Source: Clostridium grantii DSM 8605 (GTDB lineage Bacteria > Bacillota > Clostridia > Clostridiales > Clostridiaceae). Taken from it: a stretch of 64,000 nucleotides of DNA. How positions within the stretch are numbered: position 1 is the first letter of the stretch; each line of letters begins with the position of its first letter. Below, one piece after another: positions 54,363 through 61,680 of this stretch. The translations under genes and the position numbers were made by a program. The notes beneath the pieces were generated by a model, which was not told the DNA's origin, ran no database searches, and was given only the letters and a program-made list of their open reading frames with translations. Location of the stretch: contig NZ_FQXM01000020.1 in the NCBI RefSeq assembly GCF_900129965.1, positions 1 to 64,000 of the forward strand, read 5' to 3'.

Positions 54363-55427
54363 CTATTTTTTAATCCATTCAGGTAATTCCCTATTAAAAG
54401 GCCTTACTCCATACTTTTCTTGAAAATCTATTAATATTTTTTCTCTTATTTCTTTAGAGTTTTTCATCTCATTTATTAAATCTAAAGATACATCTTGTGA
54501 AAAGGGGCAATTGCTCAAACAAATACCACAATCTGTTCCAAGAGAACGCCATCTTTTATAACATTGTTCTGGGTTGATTTGCCATCTCAATTCATCATTT
54601 ATTATATGTTTTTCTTCCTTAGGAATACATTTTCCAGGACAAGTTTTTGCACATCTTCCACATTCATTACAAAATTCTTGAATGCCAAAATCTATTTCAC
54701 TATCAGCTATAAGATTTAAATCTGTGGTTACTACCCCCAGTCTTATTCGAGGACCGTATTCTTTTGTTATAAGAAGTCCATGACGACCTAATTCACCAAG
54801 GCCTGCATCTTTAGCTACTAAAGGAGCTATAACAAGGTAATTACCATCCATATGATTTCTAGCATCATAACCAAGGGATCTTATATAATAAGATAAAAAC
54901 ATACCTATATTTGCAGCATCCAAATAACCTTTTACAACGGCCACGGCTTCAGGAAGGTTAGGAGCAGCATTAATGAAGTCTTTGTCCATTTCCACAGCAA
55001 AAACTATTCCATATTTATGGGTAGAATCAATCTTATCACCATAGCTATCTTTTTCTCTTCCTCTATGGCTATAGTAATGATAATCTTTCATTTCTGTAAT
55101 TCCAACTAATTTTGCACCAAAAAACTTTGAAAGTTCTTTTAGTTTTAAAGTTATATCATTAGGAGAAAGTTGAATCTGTGTAGGGGAAATATCACCTTCA
55201 GCATACTTTTTTATGTCAGCCAAATACTGAAAAGTTGCGCCCACAATAGGTGAGTTAATAGAATTATAAGTAACAGAACCTTCTTCACCAAGTAAAGGTA
55301 AGTTTCTTAATTCTTCATCTATTTCTAATTTATCTGGATTTCTTGAATAATAATCTTTATATTCAGGCCAATCTTTATTCAAATTCATACGAGAAAACAT
55401 TATATCTCTTTCATCAACTTTATTCAT
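54363..55427 (-). CDS. Reductive-dehalogenase-like 4Fe-4S protein
   Basis: A 354-aa protein with two 4Fe-4S clusters: CNECGRCAKTCPGKC and CYKRWRSLGTDCGICLSNCPFS. The preceding domain, PLVAKDAGLGELGRHGLLITKEYGPRIRLGVVTTDLNL, is the corrinoid-binding fold shared by reductive dehalogenases and epoxyqueuosine reductase (QueG). There is no Tat signal or membrane anchor, so a cytosolic enzyme is likely. I start it at the ATG at 55427, 8 bases after AAAGGTGG; the in-frame GTG upstream overlaps this site. The substrate is unknown; it is too divergent from QueG for that name. Confidence 0.85.
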   Translation of the reverse strand: MNKVDERDIMFSRMNLNKDWPEYKDYYSRNPDKLEIDEELRNLPLLGEEGSVTYNSINSPIVGATFQYLADIKKYAEGDISPTQIQLSPNDITLKLKELSKFFGAKLVGITEMKDYHYYSHRGREKDSYGDKIDSTHKYGIVFAVEMDKDFINAAPNLPEAVAVVKGYLDAANIGMFLSYYIRSLGYDARNHMDGNYLVIAPLVAKDAGLGELGRHGLLITKEYGPRIRLGVVTTDLNLIADSEIDFGIQEFCNECGRCAKTCPGKCIPKEEKHIINDELRWQINPEQCYKRWRSLGTDCGICLSNCPFSQDVSLDLINEMKNSKEIREKILIDFQEKYGVRPFNRELPEWIKK

Positions 55428-55513
55428 ATAAAAAACCACCTTTTATAAATTATAATTAATATAAAAAACGATAAATTATATGCATACAGAACTGTATGGA
55501 TATAGATATAATC

Positions 55514-56326
55514 TTAGCCTGATATTTCTTCTAACATATTAAGAATTTTTGAGACTTTAGAGGACCATGAAGTATCAGATGCATATTTTTTATTTATCCA
55601 TTTAATAGTATCATAATCTGAGGGTTTATTCTTACTTAAATTTATTAAAGTTTTACATACAATATTTGCGGAGTCGTCAATGGAAGTATTATATTTTTTC
55701 CAACTGCCGTGTACATTAAAAGGATTATTTGCTATTTTAGAGTGACTACTAGATGTTGTAGGAACAAAGCTTTGTTCTTGTCCTGTTATTGCAAATAGAA
55801 AAAGTGGATTTATGTCGTAACTCATAGCCACATTTATTATAGTGGAGAAATAAGGTTCTTCTGCTAGAATTGAATTTCTGTTTTGTAAGTAAGTTCGTAA
55901 ACTTTCCTCGTCAATATTCTTATATCGGAATTCTGAGGATAAAGTGTTATATTGTGCATAAGAGTTTAATTTAGGTTCAATAGTTATTTCTTTTTTTTCG
56001 GGCACTAAAGTTGCTGTTAAGAGGTTTTGTTTATTATCTGCAGGAGCAGATAAGTTACTGGGCAGAAGATTGATTGGCTTTAATGGTTCTAAAACAGAGT
56101 TGTTCAACAAATTTACATCTCCAGATAATGAAGTATCATTACTTTGTGCAAAACCATCTTCGTAACTATTTTTAGAGTTAAAAAGCATTAAAGTTGTAAA
56201 AAATAATAAATTAAAAGCCACTAGTTTAACTTTATCATTTGGTTTATCCTGTTTTTTATTGTTTGAAAAATTTAAACTACCTTTTTCATTTATGCTGGTA
56301 AATTGTTGAATTGGAAAATTATTCAT
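55514..56326 (-). CDS. Membrane-anchored glucosaminidase-like protein
   Basis: A 270-aa protein: cytosolic N-terminus, one membrane helix (about 32-48, VKLVAFNLLFFTTLMLF), a linker of about 80 residues, then a glucosaminidase-type fold (SYDINPLFLFAITGQEQSFVPTTSSS...NNPFNVHGSWKKY, catalytic Glu in GQEQS) and WINKKYASDTSWSSKVSKI. Such enzymes cut glycan strands of peptidoglycan. The gene starts with AGGTAGGTATAT-type bases and has no close operon partner; the Fe-S gene is 86 bases downstream on the same strand. Confidence 0.75.
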   Translation of the reverse strand: MNNFPIQQFTSINEKGSLNFSNNKKQDKPNDKVKLVAFNLLFFTTLMLFNSKNSYEDGFAQSNDTSLSGDVNLLNNSVLEPLKPINLLPSNLSAPADNKQNLLTATLVPEKKEITIEPKLNSYAQYNTLSSEFRYKNIDEESLRTYLQNRNSILAEEPYFSTIINVAMSYDINPLFLFAITGQEQSFVPTTSSSHSKIANNPFNVHGSWKKYNTSIDDSANIVCKTLINLSKNKPSDYDTIKWINKKYASDTSWSSKVSKILNMLEEISG

Positions 56327-56568
56327 GTTATATACCTACCTTTCTGTTGTATAAATATTATACTTTAAATGGAAATAAATGTCACTAGAAATAAAGTGAA
56401 AATAAATAAATTTTTATCAAAAATTTACAAATATACAAATTATGGACAAAACCATTCAAAATAATACTTTCCTATCCTATCACAAAAATATTGAAAGGTT
56501 AAGTAAAATGCTAAAAAAAAATATAAAAAAAATTATTTTAATCATGTAAAGGTATAAATATTAACATA
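56327..56568. other. AT-rich gap upstream of the glucosaminidase gene
   Basis: Holds the promoter region of the minus-strand gene; I see no ORF, repeat or RNA fold of note here. Confidence 0.4.
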
Positions 56569-56617
56569 AAAAGGAAAGCAACAACAAAATATGTATTTTG
56601 TTATTGCTTTCCTTTTA
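56569..56617. terminator. Bidirectional terminator of the flavoprotein gene
   Basis: AAGGAAAGCAA-C-AACAAAATA and TATTTTGTT-A-TTGCTTTCCTTTT form a 20-position stem with one mismatch. Confidence 0.9.
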
Positions 56618-56626
56618 TAAAATTTA

Positions 56627-57805
56627 TTATAATATTTTAGCTAAAACATCATCATAAGATAAAGAATTTTTTATACATGTAACAATTTTAGTTGACTTAG
56701 AAATGTTTCCTATTAAGTATGCGCCAACTAAAATATTATCTTTAAAGAAAAGTTTCCCAAAATTATTTTCATCTAAATTATCTAGAGTATAAGTTTTGTA
56801 TTCATCATTTAAATCTCCACATGAAAATATTTTTACATTCATTGCATTGAAAAGAGTGGAAGTAACAAAGGTTTCAAATTTAGATTCTTCTCCAACCACA
56901 TTTAAACCGGCAACTTTACCCATTTCTATAGCAGATGGCCAAGTTCCTAAAATACACTTTTTAAATTCAGCTATATCTCCGCAAGCATAAATATTTGGAA
57001 TATTGGTTTCCATTTTGTCATTTACAACGATTCCTCTATTAATTTCAATACTTGTTTGTTTAATAAGTTCTATGTCTGGTCTAATTCCTATAGAATAAAG
57101 AAGTATATCAGTATCTAATACTCTATCACTTTTTAATTTTATACCTTCTACTTTTTCTTTTCCTAAGATTTCACAGCAAGCATCTCCTAAAATAAATTCA
57201 ATTCCACTAGCCTTAAGAAGATCTTTTGTTATATTACTTCCTTCTAAATCTAGTTGTCTTTGAAGAACACAAGGAGCAAGTTCAACAACTTTTACATCTA
57301 AACCTAGTTGCTTTAATTCCCAAGCAGCTTCTAAGCCTAAAAGACCTGCGCCTATGACTACAGCTTTTTTAGAGTTTTTCATATAAAATTTTAAATTTTC
57401 AGCATCTTGAATTGTTCTTAAAGAAAAAACCCCTTCTTTTTCAATGCCCTCAGTTGGAGGTATAAAATTGTTAGCACCAGCAGCAATTATCAGTTTATCA
57501 AATTTAAGAGAACCAATTCCTTTTATGACAATATAAGAATTATCAGTATTAATTTCTTCTACGGTAGTGTTTAATTCAATATGTATTTGGTTATCTAGAA
57601 ACCATTGTTCATTTGTAAGATAAAATCTTTTTGCAGGAACTTCATGTACTATAGATTTAGAAACTTGAGGTCTGAAATATGGTAATCTATCTTCTTTAGA
57701 AACCATTAAAATACTAGAAGTTTTATCCTTACTTCTTATAGCTTTTGCAGCATTAAACCCTGCGGCTCCAGCACCTATTATTATGTAATTGTATTGATTA
57801 TTCAC
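56627..57805 (-). CDS. NADH:rubredoxin-oxidoreductase-like flavoprotein
   Basis: A 392-aa FAD/NAD(P)-dependent oxidoreductase. FAD motif IIIGAGAAGFNAAKAI, active region EDRLPYFRPQVSK, NAD motif AVVIGAGLLGLEAAWELKQLGL and second FAD motif IPNIYACGDIAEF. Fold and length match the clostridial NADH:rubredoxin reductase used in O2 and peroxide reduction together with rubredoxin and flavodiiron proteins, but closely related nitrite/ferredoxin-type reductases exist, so the partner is inferred. No rubredoxin gene is nearby. It has a consensus promoter and a strong terminator of its own. Confidence 0.85.
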   Translation of the reverse strand: MNNQYNYIIIGAGAAGFNAAKAIRSKDKTSSILMVSKEDRLPYFRPQVSKSIVHEVPAKRFYLTNEQWFLDNQIHIELNTTVEEINTDNSYIVIKGIGSLKFDKLIIAAGANNFIPPTEGIEKEGVFSLRTIQDAENLKFYMKNSKKAVVIGAGLLGLEAAWELKQLGLDVKVVELAPCVLQRQLDLEGSNITKDLLKASGIEFILGDACCEILGKEKVEGIKLKSDRVLDTDILLYSIGIRPDIELIKQTSIEINRGIVVNDKMETNIPNIYACGDIAEFKKCILGTWPSAIEMGKVAGLNVVGEESKFETFVTSTLFNAMNVKIFSCGDLNDEYKTYTLDNLDENNFGKLFFKDNILVGAYLIGNISKSTKIVTCIKNSLSYDDVLAKIL

Positions 57806-57826
57806 CCTAAAACCTCCTATGTTAGA

Positions 57827-57850
57827 AATTATTATTAGAAAATAATAATT
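57827..57850. promoter_or_regulatory. Inverted repeat downstream of the flavoprotein promoter
   Basis: AATTATTATT (57827-57836), AGAA, AATAATAATT (57841-57850). It lies between the minus-strand -10 and the flavoprotein ATG, the place of a repressor site (a peroxide or redox regulator is possible). Confidence 0.5.
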
Positions 57851-57856
57851 AATAAA

Positions 57857-57885
57857 ATTATACTATTGTAGAAAAGCTAAATCAA
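57857..57885 (-). promoter_or_regulatory. Promoter of the flavoprotein gene
   Basis: On the minus strand: TTGATT (57885-57880), 17-base spacer, TATAAT (57862-57857). Confidence 0.75.
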
Positions 57886-57905
57886 GTATTTGGAGTTAAT
57901 AGAAA

Positions 57906-57935
57906 TTGTGATTTCAATGAAAGTTATGGTATAAT
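57906..57935 (+). promoter_or_regulatory. Promoter of the ABC exporter gene
   Basis: TTGTGA (57906-57911), 18-base spacer, TATAAT (57930-57935), with TGG just before the -10. Confidence 0.65.
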
Positions 57936-57964
57936 TTTATACGAAATAAGGAGGAGGATAAATA

Positions 57965-59701
57965 ATGATAAAAAAATTTATTTCGTATTATAAACCCCAT
58001 TTAAGATTGCTTATATTAGATTTGATTTGTGCTTTTTTAATATCAGCAACGGAATTATTTTATCCAATGATAACTCGTAATATAATTAATGATGTCATAC
58101 CAAATAAAAAACTAAAGGTATTGATAATATTATGTGTAGCTATGTTACTGTTATATATATTAAAAGGTGTTTGCAATTATATAGTTGATTATTGGGGACA
58201 TGTTTTGGGCGTAAAGATGCAATACGATATGAGAAAAGATATATTTGCTCATTTGCAAAAGCTACCTTTTAAATATTTTGATGAGAATAAAACAGGGCAT
58301 ATTATGTCAAGAATAGTAAATGATTTAATGGATATTTCAGAACTTGCTCATCATGGGCCAGAAGATTTGTTTATATCAGTAGTTATGATTATAGGATCTT
58401 TTATTGCTTTATGTTTTATTAATGTACCATTGACAATAATCATATTTTCACTAATACCTTTCTTGATTTGGTTTGCAGTTTCAAGAAGAAGAAATATGAG
58501 TAAAGCTTTTAAAGATGTTAGAAAAAAAGTTGCTAATGTTAATGCTCAACTAGAAAATAGTATTTCAGGTATAAGAGTTGCTAAATCTTTTACAAATGAA
58601 GAGTATGAGATGGCTAAATTTGATGATGGAAATATTGAATTTAAAAATTCTAGAACATATGCTTATAAGTTTATGGCAGAGTTTTTTGCAGGAATACATT
58701 TTTTAACTAATTTATTAAATGTGGTGGTTCTTTTTGCGGGAGGATTATTCTTTTATAATGGAGCAATAGATGCAGGAGATTTGGTGGCATACTTGTTATA
58801 TATTTCAGTATTTTTACAACCAATTAGAAAATTAACAAACTTCTTTGAACAATACCAATCAGGAATGACAGGTTTTGAACGATTTAATGAAATTATGAAT
58901 ATAGAGCCTGATATTATCGATGATGAAAATGCGGTAGATTTACATGGTGTTAAAGGAAATATACAATTTAATAATGTTTCTTTTAATTATGATGATAAAA
59001 AATCAATTTTATCTAATATAGATTTGAAGGTAAATCAAGGGGAAACTTTAGCTTTAGTAGGACCGAGTGGTGGAGGAAAAACAACATTATGTCATTTGAT
59101 TCCTAGATTTTATGAGGTTTCAGAAGGGGAAATTTCAATTGATGGCTTAAATATAAAAGATATTACTTTGAAATCTTTAAGAGGTAATATTGGATTGGTA
59201 CAGCAAGATGTGTTTTTATTTGCTGGAACTATTAAAGAAAATATTTTATATGGAAATCCTTTAGCATCAGATGAAGAAGTGATTTTTGCAGCTGAGAAAG
59301 CAAATATTCATGAATTCATTTTAAGTCAATCTGATGGTTATGAAACGTATATAGGGGAAAGAGGTATAAAATTATCTGGAGGACAAAAACAAAGATTATC
59401 TATAGCGAGAGTATTCCTTAAAAACCCACCTATACTAATATTGGATGAAGCTACATCAGCTTTAGATAATGCAACGGAGCTAATAATTCAACAATCTCTA
59501 GAAGAACTTTCAAAAGGAAGAACTACTATTGTTGTTGCACATAGATTATCTACTATAAGAAATGCAGATAAAATAATTGTATTAACAGAAAAAGGAATAG
59601 AAGAAAGTGGATGCCATGAAGAATTAATAAAAGAAAAAGGTATCTATGAAAAATTATATAACTCACAGTTTAAAGGATTTATACCGGATGAGGTTGAATA
59701 A
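57965..59701 (+). CDS. ABC exporter half-transporter (multidrug/lipid type)
   Basis: A 578-aa fused exporter: six membrane helices (about 1-310), then the ATPase with Walker A GPSGGGKTTLCHLIP (about 362-369), signature KLSGGQKQRLSIARV, Walker B ILILDEATSALD and switch His VVAHRLSTIRNADK. It is a type IV homodimer or heterodimer half (MsbA/LmrA/BmrA-like). No second half is next to it, so it probably forms a homodimer. Substrate unknown. Strong AGGAGGAGGA ribosome site. Confidence 0.93.
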   Translation: MIKKFISYYKPHLRLLILDLICAFLISATELFYPMITRNIINDVIPNKKLKVLIILCVAMLLLYILKGVCNYIVDYWGHVLGVKMQYDMRKDIFAHLQKLPFKYFDENKTGHIMSRIVNDLMDISELAHHGPEDLFISVVMIIGSFIALCFINVPLTIIIFSLIPFLIWFAVSRRRNMSKAFKDVRKKVANVNAQLENSISGIRVAKSFTNEEYEMAKFDDGNIEFKNSRTYAYKFMAEFFAGIHFLTNLLNVVVLFAGGLFFYNGAIDAGDLVAYLLYISVFLQPIRKLTNFFEQYQSGMTGFERFNEIMNIEPDIIDDENAVDLHGVKGNIQFNNVSFNYDDKKSILSNIDLKVNQGETLALVGPSGGGKTTLCHLIPRFYEVSEGEISIDGLNIKDITLKSLRGNIGLVQQDVFLFAGTIKENILYGNPLASDEEVIFAAEKANIHEFILSQSDGYETYIGERGIKLSGGQKQRLSIARVFLKNPPILILDEATSALDNATELIIQQSLEELSKGRTTIVVAHRLSTIRNADKIIVLTEKGIEESGCHEELIKEKGIYEKLYNSQFKGFIPDEVE

Positions 59702-59765
59702 GGACATGTATGTTTATGGGTAAAAGGTGAGCTTGTTCAACTTAGAGAAAAATTGCGCACTAACT

Positions 59766-59972
59766 CGTAGGGGGCGGTTTCCACGCCGCCCCGCTATGCC
59801 TATAAATTATATATATAATAATTACATATATAATATTGATAATAATTACATATATAATATTGATAAAAAATAAAAAATACAGAAGGTAGTATAATATTTT
59901 CATCACGATTTTACTGTAATTGTAATTTAATTGGGAAACTACAGCGGGCGGGCATGGAAACCCGCCCCTACA
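59766..59972. mobile_element. Pair of GC-rich inverted hairpins (REP/MITE-like doublet)
   Basis: The left unit (about 59766-59796) reads GTAGGGGGCGGTTTCCACGC then CGCCCCGCT; the right unit (59941-59972), read on the minus strand, gives GTAGGGGCGGGTTTCCATGC then CCGCCCGCT. Each folds into a GC hairpin, and the two are in inverted orientation with 145 AT-rich bases between. GC content is far above everything around, pointing to a dispersed repeat of outside origin. No gene is inside. Confidence 0.7.
59817..59864. repeat. Two perfect tandem copies of a 24-bp unit
   Basis: The unit AATAATTACATATATAATAT plus TGAT is repeated exactly (59817-59840, 59841-59864) between the GC-rich hairpins. Copy number may vary among strains. 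Confidence 0.75.
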
Positions 59973-60031
59973 AATAGTTTCTTCGCCTTTTACATTTAAT
60001 TTGAATTAAATAGTATTTAGAAAAAACTCAT

Positions 60032-60730
60032 CTAATTATAACAATCTTTAGTTATGATATACTGAGATTTGTATAGTTCATCATCAGGAGATAAATCATA
60101 AGCTTTCTTTAAATACTTCAAGGCTTTAACAATAACGCCCATATCTCTATAAATAAGACCTAATTCCATATAAGCGTGACTTTCAGATTTATCAACTTCT
60201 ATGGCGTGTTCATAAGTTTTAATGGCTTCATCATCATTATCAAGGGTATATAAACATAAAGCTTTCCCACAAATGGCTTTATAGAATTTTGGATTTAATT
60301 CAATACATTTATTAAACACATCTAAAGCTGTTTCATAATCTCCAACTAGAATTAATAAATCTGCTTTCAAATAAAAAATTTCCCAATCATTAGGTTTTAA
60401 GTTTGTTAATTTATCACAATAGTCAACAGCTAATTCAAAATCAGATTTTTGATCATATACTTCTATTAATGCTTTATAAACACGTTCATTCTCGCCAGCT
60501 AGCTCAATATACTTCAAAAGACATTCTTCAGCTTCTGAGCTTTCAAACATTCCCATGTGAGCTTCACCTTTTTCAAGATAAGCTTCTGACAAAGTAGGAT
60601 TTAGTTTTATTGCTTCGTTAAACTTTGAAAAGGCTTTTTTTATTTTACATTTCTCAAATAATATTTTTCCTTCTTCCAATGCTTTAATTGCCTTTTTTTC
60701 TTTTATACTATTTAATGTTTCATTTTCCAT
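60032..60730 (-). CDS. TPR-repeat protein
   Basis: A 232-aa soluble protein built of about six tetratricopeptide repeats, for example ALEEGKILFEKCKIKKAFSKFNEAIKLNPTLSEAYLEKGEAHM, NDWEIFYLKADLLILVGDYETALDVFNKCIELNP and SHAYMELGLIYRDMGVIVKALKYLKKAYDLSP. No catalytic domain and no signal peptide. Such proteins mediate protein contacts. Monocistronic, with a TAGGAGGTA ribosome site. Partner unknown. Confidence 0.9.
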   Translation of the reverse strand: MENETLNSIKEKKAIKALEEGKILFEKCKIKKAFSKFNEAIKLNPTLSEAYLEKGEAHMGMFESSEAEECLLKYIELAGENERVYKALIEVYDQKSDFELAVDYCDKLTNLKPNDWEIFYLKADLLILVGDYETALDVFNKCIELNPKFYKAICGKALCLYTLDNDDEAIKTYEHAIEVDKSESHAYMELGLIYRDMGVIVKALKYLKKAYDLSPDDELYKSQYIITKDCYN

Positions 60731-60933
60731 GAAAATTACCTCCTAAAATATTGAATTTTAATTATTTTATATTAGTAGTATTGACACTATATTATTTGTT
60801 TAATCAAATATAAAAAAATAATATAGATAATATCTTGTTATATGTGTAACCACTCTGTAACTTATAATTAAATTTTTTATGACAATATTATATATAAAGA
60901 TATAATTATAAAATTAATGAGGGGGAGAGGTTC

Positions 60934-61422
60934 ATGAGATATAATATAAAGCAAAAGATATTTAGTTTTGGCGATAATTTTTATGTTAAGGATGATAGAG
61001 ATAACAATATATTTAAAATTCAAGGAAAAGTATTTGCTTTAGGAGATAAGCTTAAACTTTGCGATATGCAAGGAAAAGAACTTATTTATATTCAACAAAA
61101 GTTATTTAAATTGTTGCCAGAGTATAATTTATTTAGAAATGATGTGCTTATAGCTAAAGTAAAAAAAGAGCTTAGTTTTTTTAAACCCAAATTTGTTATT
61201 GAAAGCATGATGGGTAATTATAGAATAGAAGGTGAAATATTTTCTCATAATTTTTCAGTCACAAAAGCAGGAAGAACTGTTGCAGTTGTAAATAAAAAAT
61301 GGATAAGTTTTAGTGATACTTATGGAGTGGAAATAGATGATAATGAGGACCAAGCATTTATGGTATCATTAGTTATAGTAATAGACCAAGTTATTCACGA
61401 TAATAATAGTAATAATAATTAA
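60934..61422 (+). CDS. LURP-one-related (YxjI-like) protein
   Basis: A 162-aa beta-rich protein of the LURP-one/tubby-like fold: MRYNIKQKIFSFGDNFYVKDDRDNNIFKIQGKVFALGDKLKLCDMQGKELIYIQQKLF, then VTKAGRTVAVVNKKWISFSDTYGVEI. The family is widespread; a role in membrane or lipid binding has been suggested from the tubby fold only. The ribosome site is G-rich (GAGGGGGAGAGG). It ends with a strong hairpin. Confidence 0.85.
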   Translation: MRYNIKQKIFSFGDNFYVKDDRDNNIFKIQGKVFALGDKLKLCDMQGKELIYIQQKLFKLLPEYNLFRNDVLIAKVKKELSFFKPKFVIESMMGNYRIEGEIFSHNFSVTKAGRTVAVVNKKWISFSDTYGVEIDDNEDQAFMVSLVIVIDQVIHDNNSNNN

Positions 61423-61437
61423 AATAATAAAATAATT

Positions 61438-61480
61438 AAGGAAGATATTCTTAAATGTTATAGGAAAATCTTCCTTTATT
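61438..61480 (+). terminator. Terminator after the LURP-one gene
   Basis: AAGGAAGAT-A-TTC and GAA-A-ATCTTCCTT with one internal mismatch, then TATTT. Confidence 0.75.
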
Positions 61481-61543
61481 TATGTTGAAATTTATCGAAT
61501 AAAAAATCATACTTGAATATAGTTATTGTCATTGTAAAAGTTA

Positions 61544-61587
61544 TATAGCAAATTTTTGCTATAAGTTATACCTTTATATGATATAAT
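61544..61587 (+). promoter_or_regulatory. Inverted repeat and extended -10 before the GGDEF-EAL gene
   Basis: TATAGCAAA (61544-61552) and TTTGCTATA (61555-61563) form a 20-base palindrome at the -35 position of an extended -10 TGATATAAT (61579-61587). The same TGATATAAT occurs before the aconitase-like gene (1783-1791). A repressor probably binds here. Confidence 0.6.
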
Positions 61588-61680
61588 ACTTATATTATTT
61601 AAGGATATGTGTAATAATTAATAAATTCTGAGAAATTATTATTTTATACTTGAATTTTAATTCAAGGAGGAAGCTAATTA

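Noticed and set aside
59766..59796. GC-rich hairpin as terminator of the ABC exporter gene
   Set aside because: The stem is strong but has no T-run, and a matching inverted copy exists 150 bases away, so it fits a dispersed repeat better, though it may still stop transcription.
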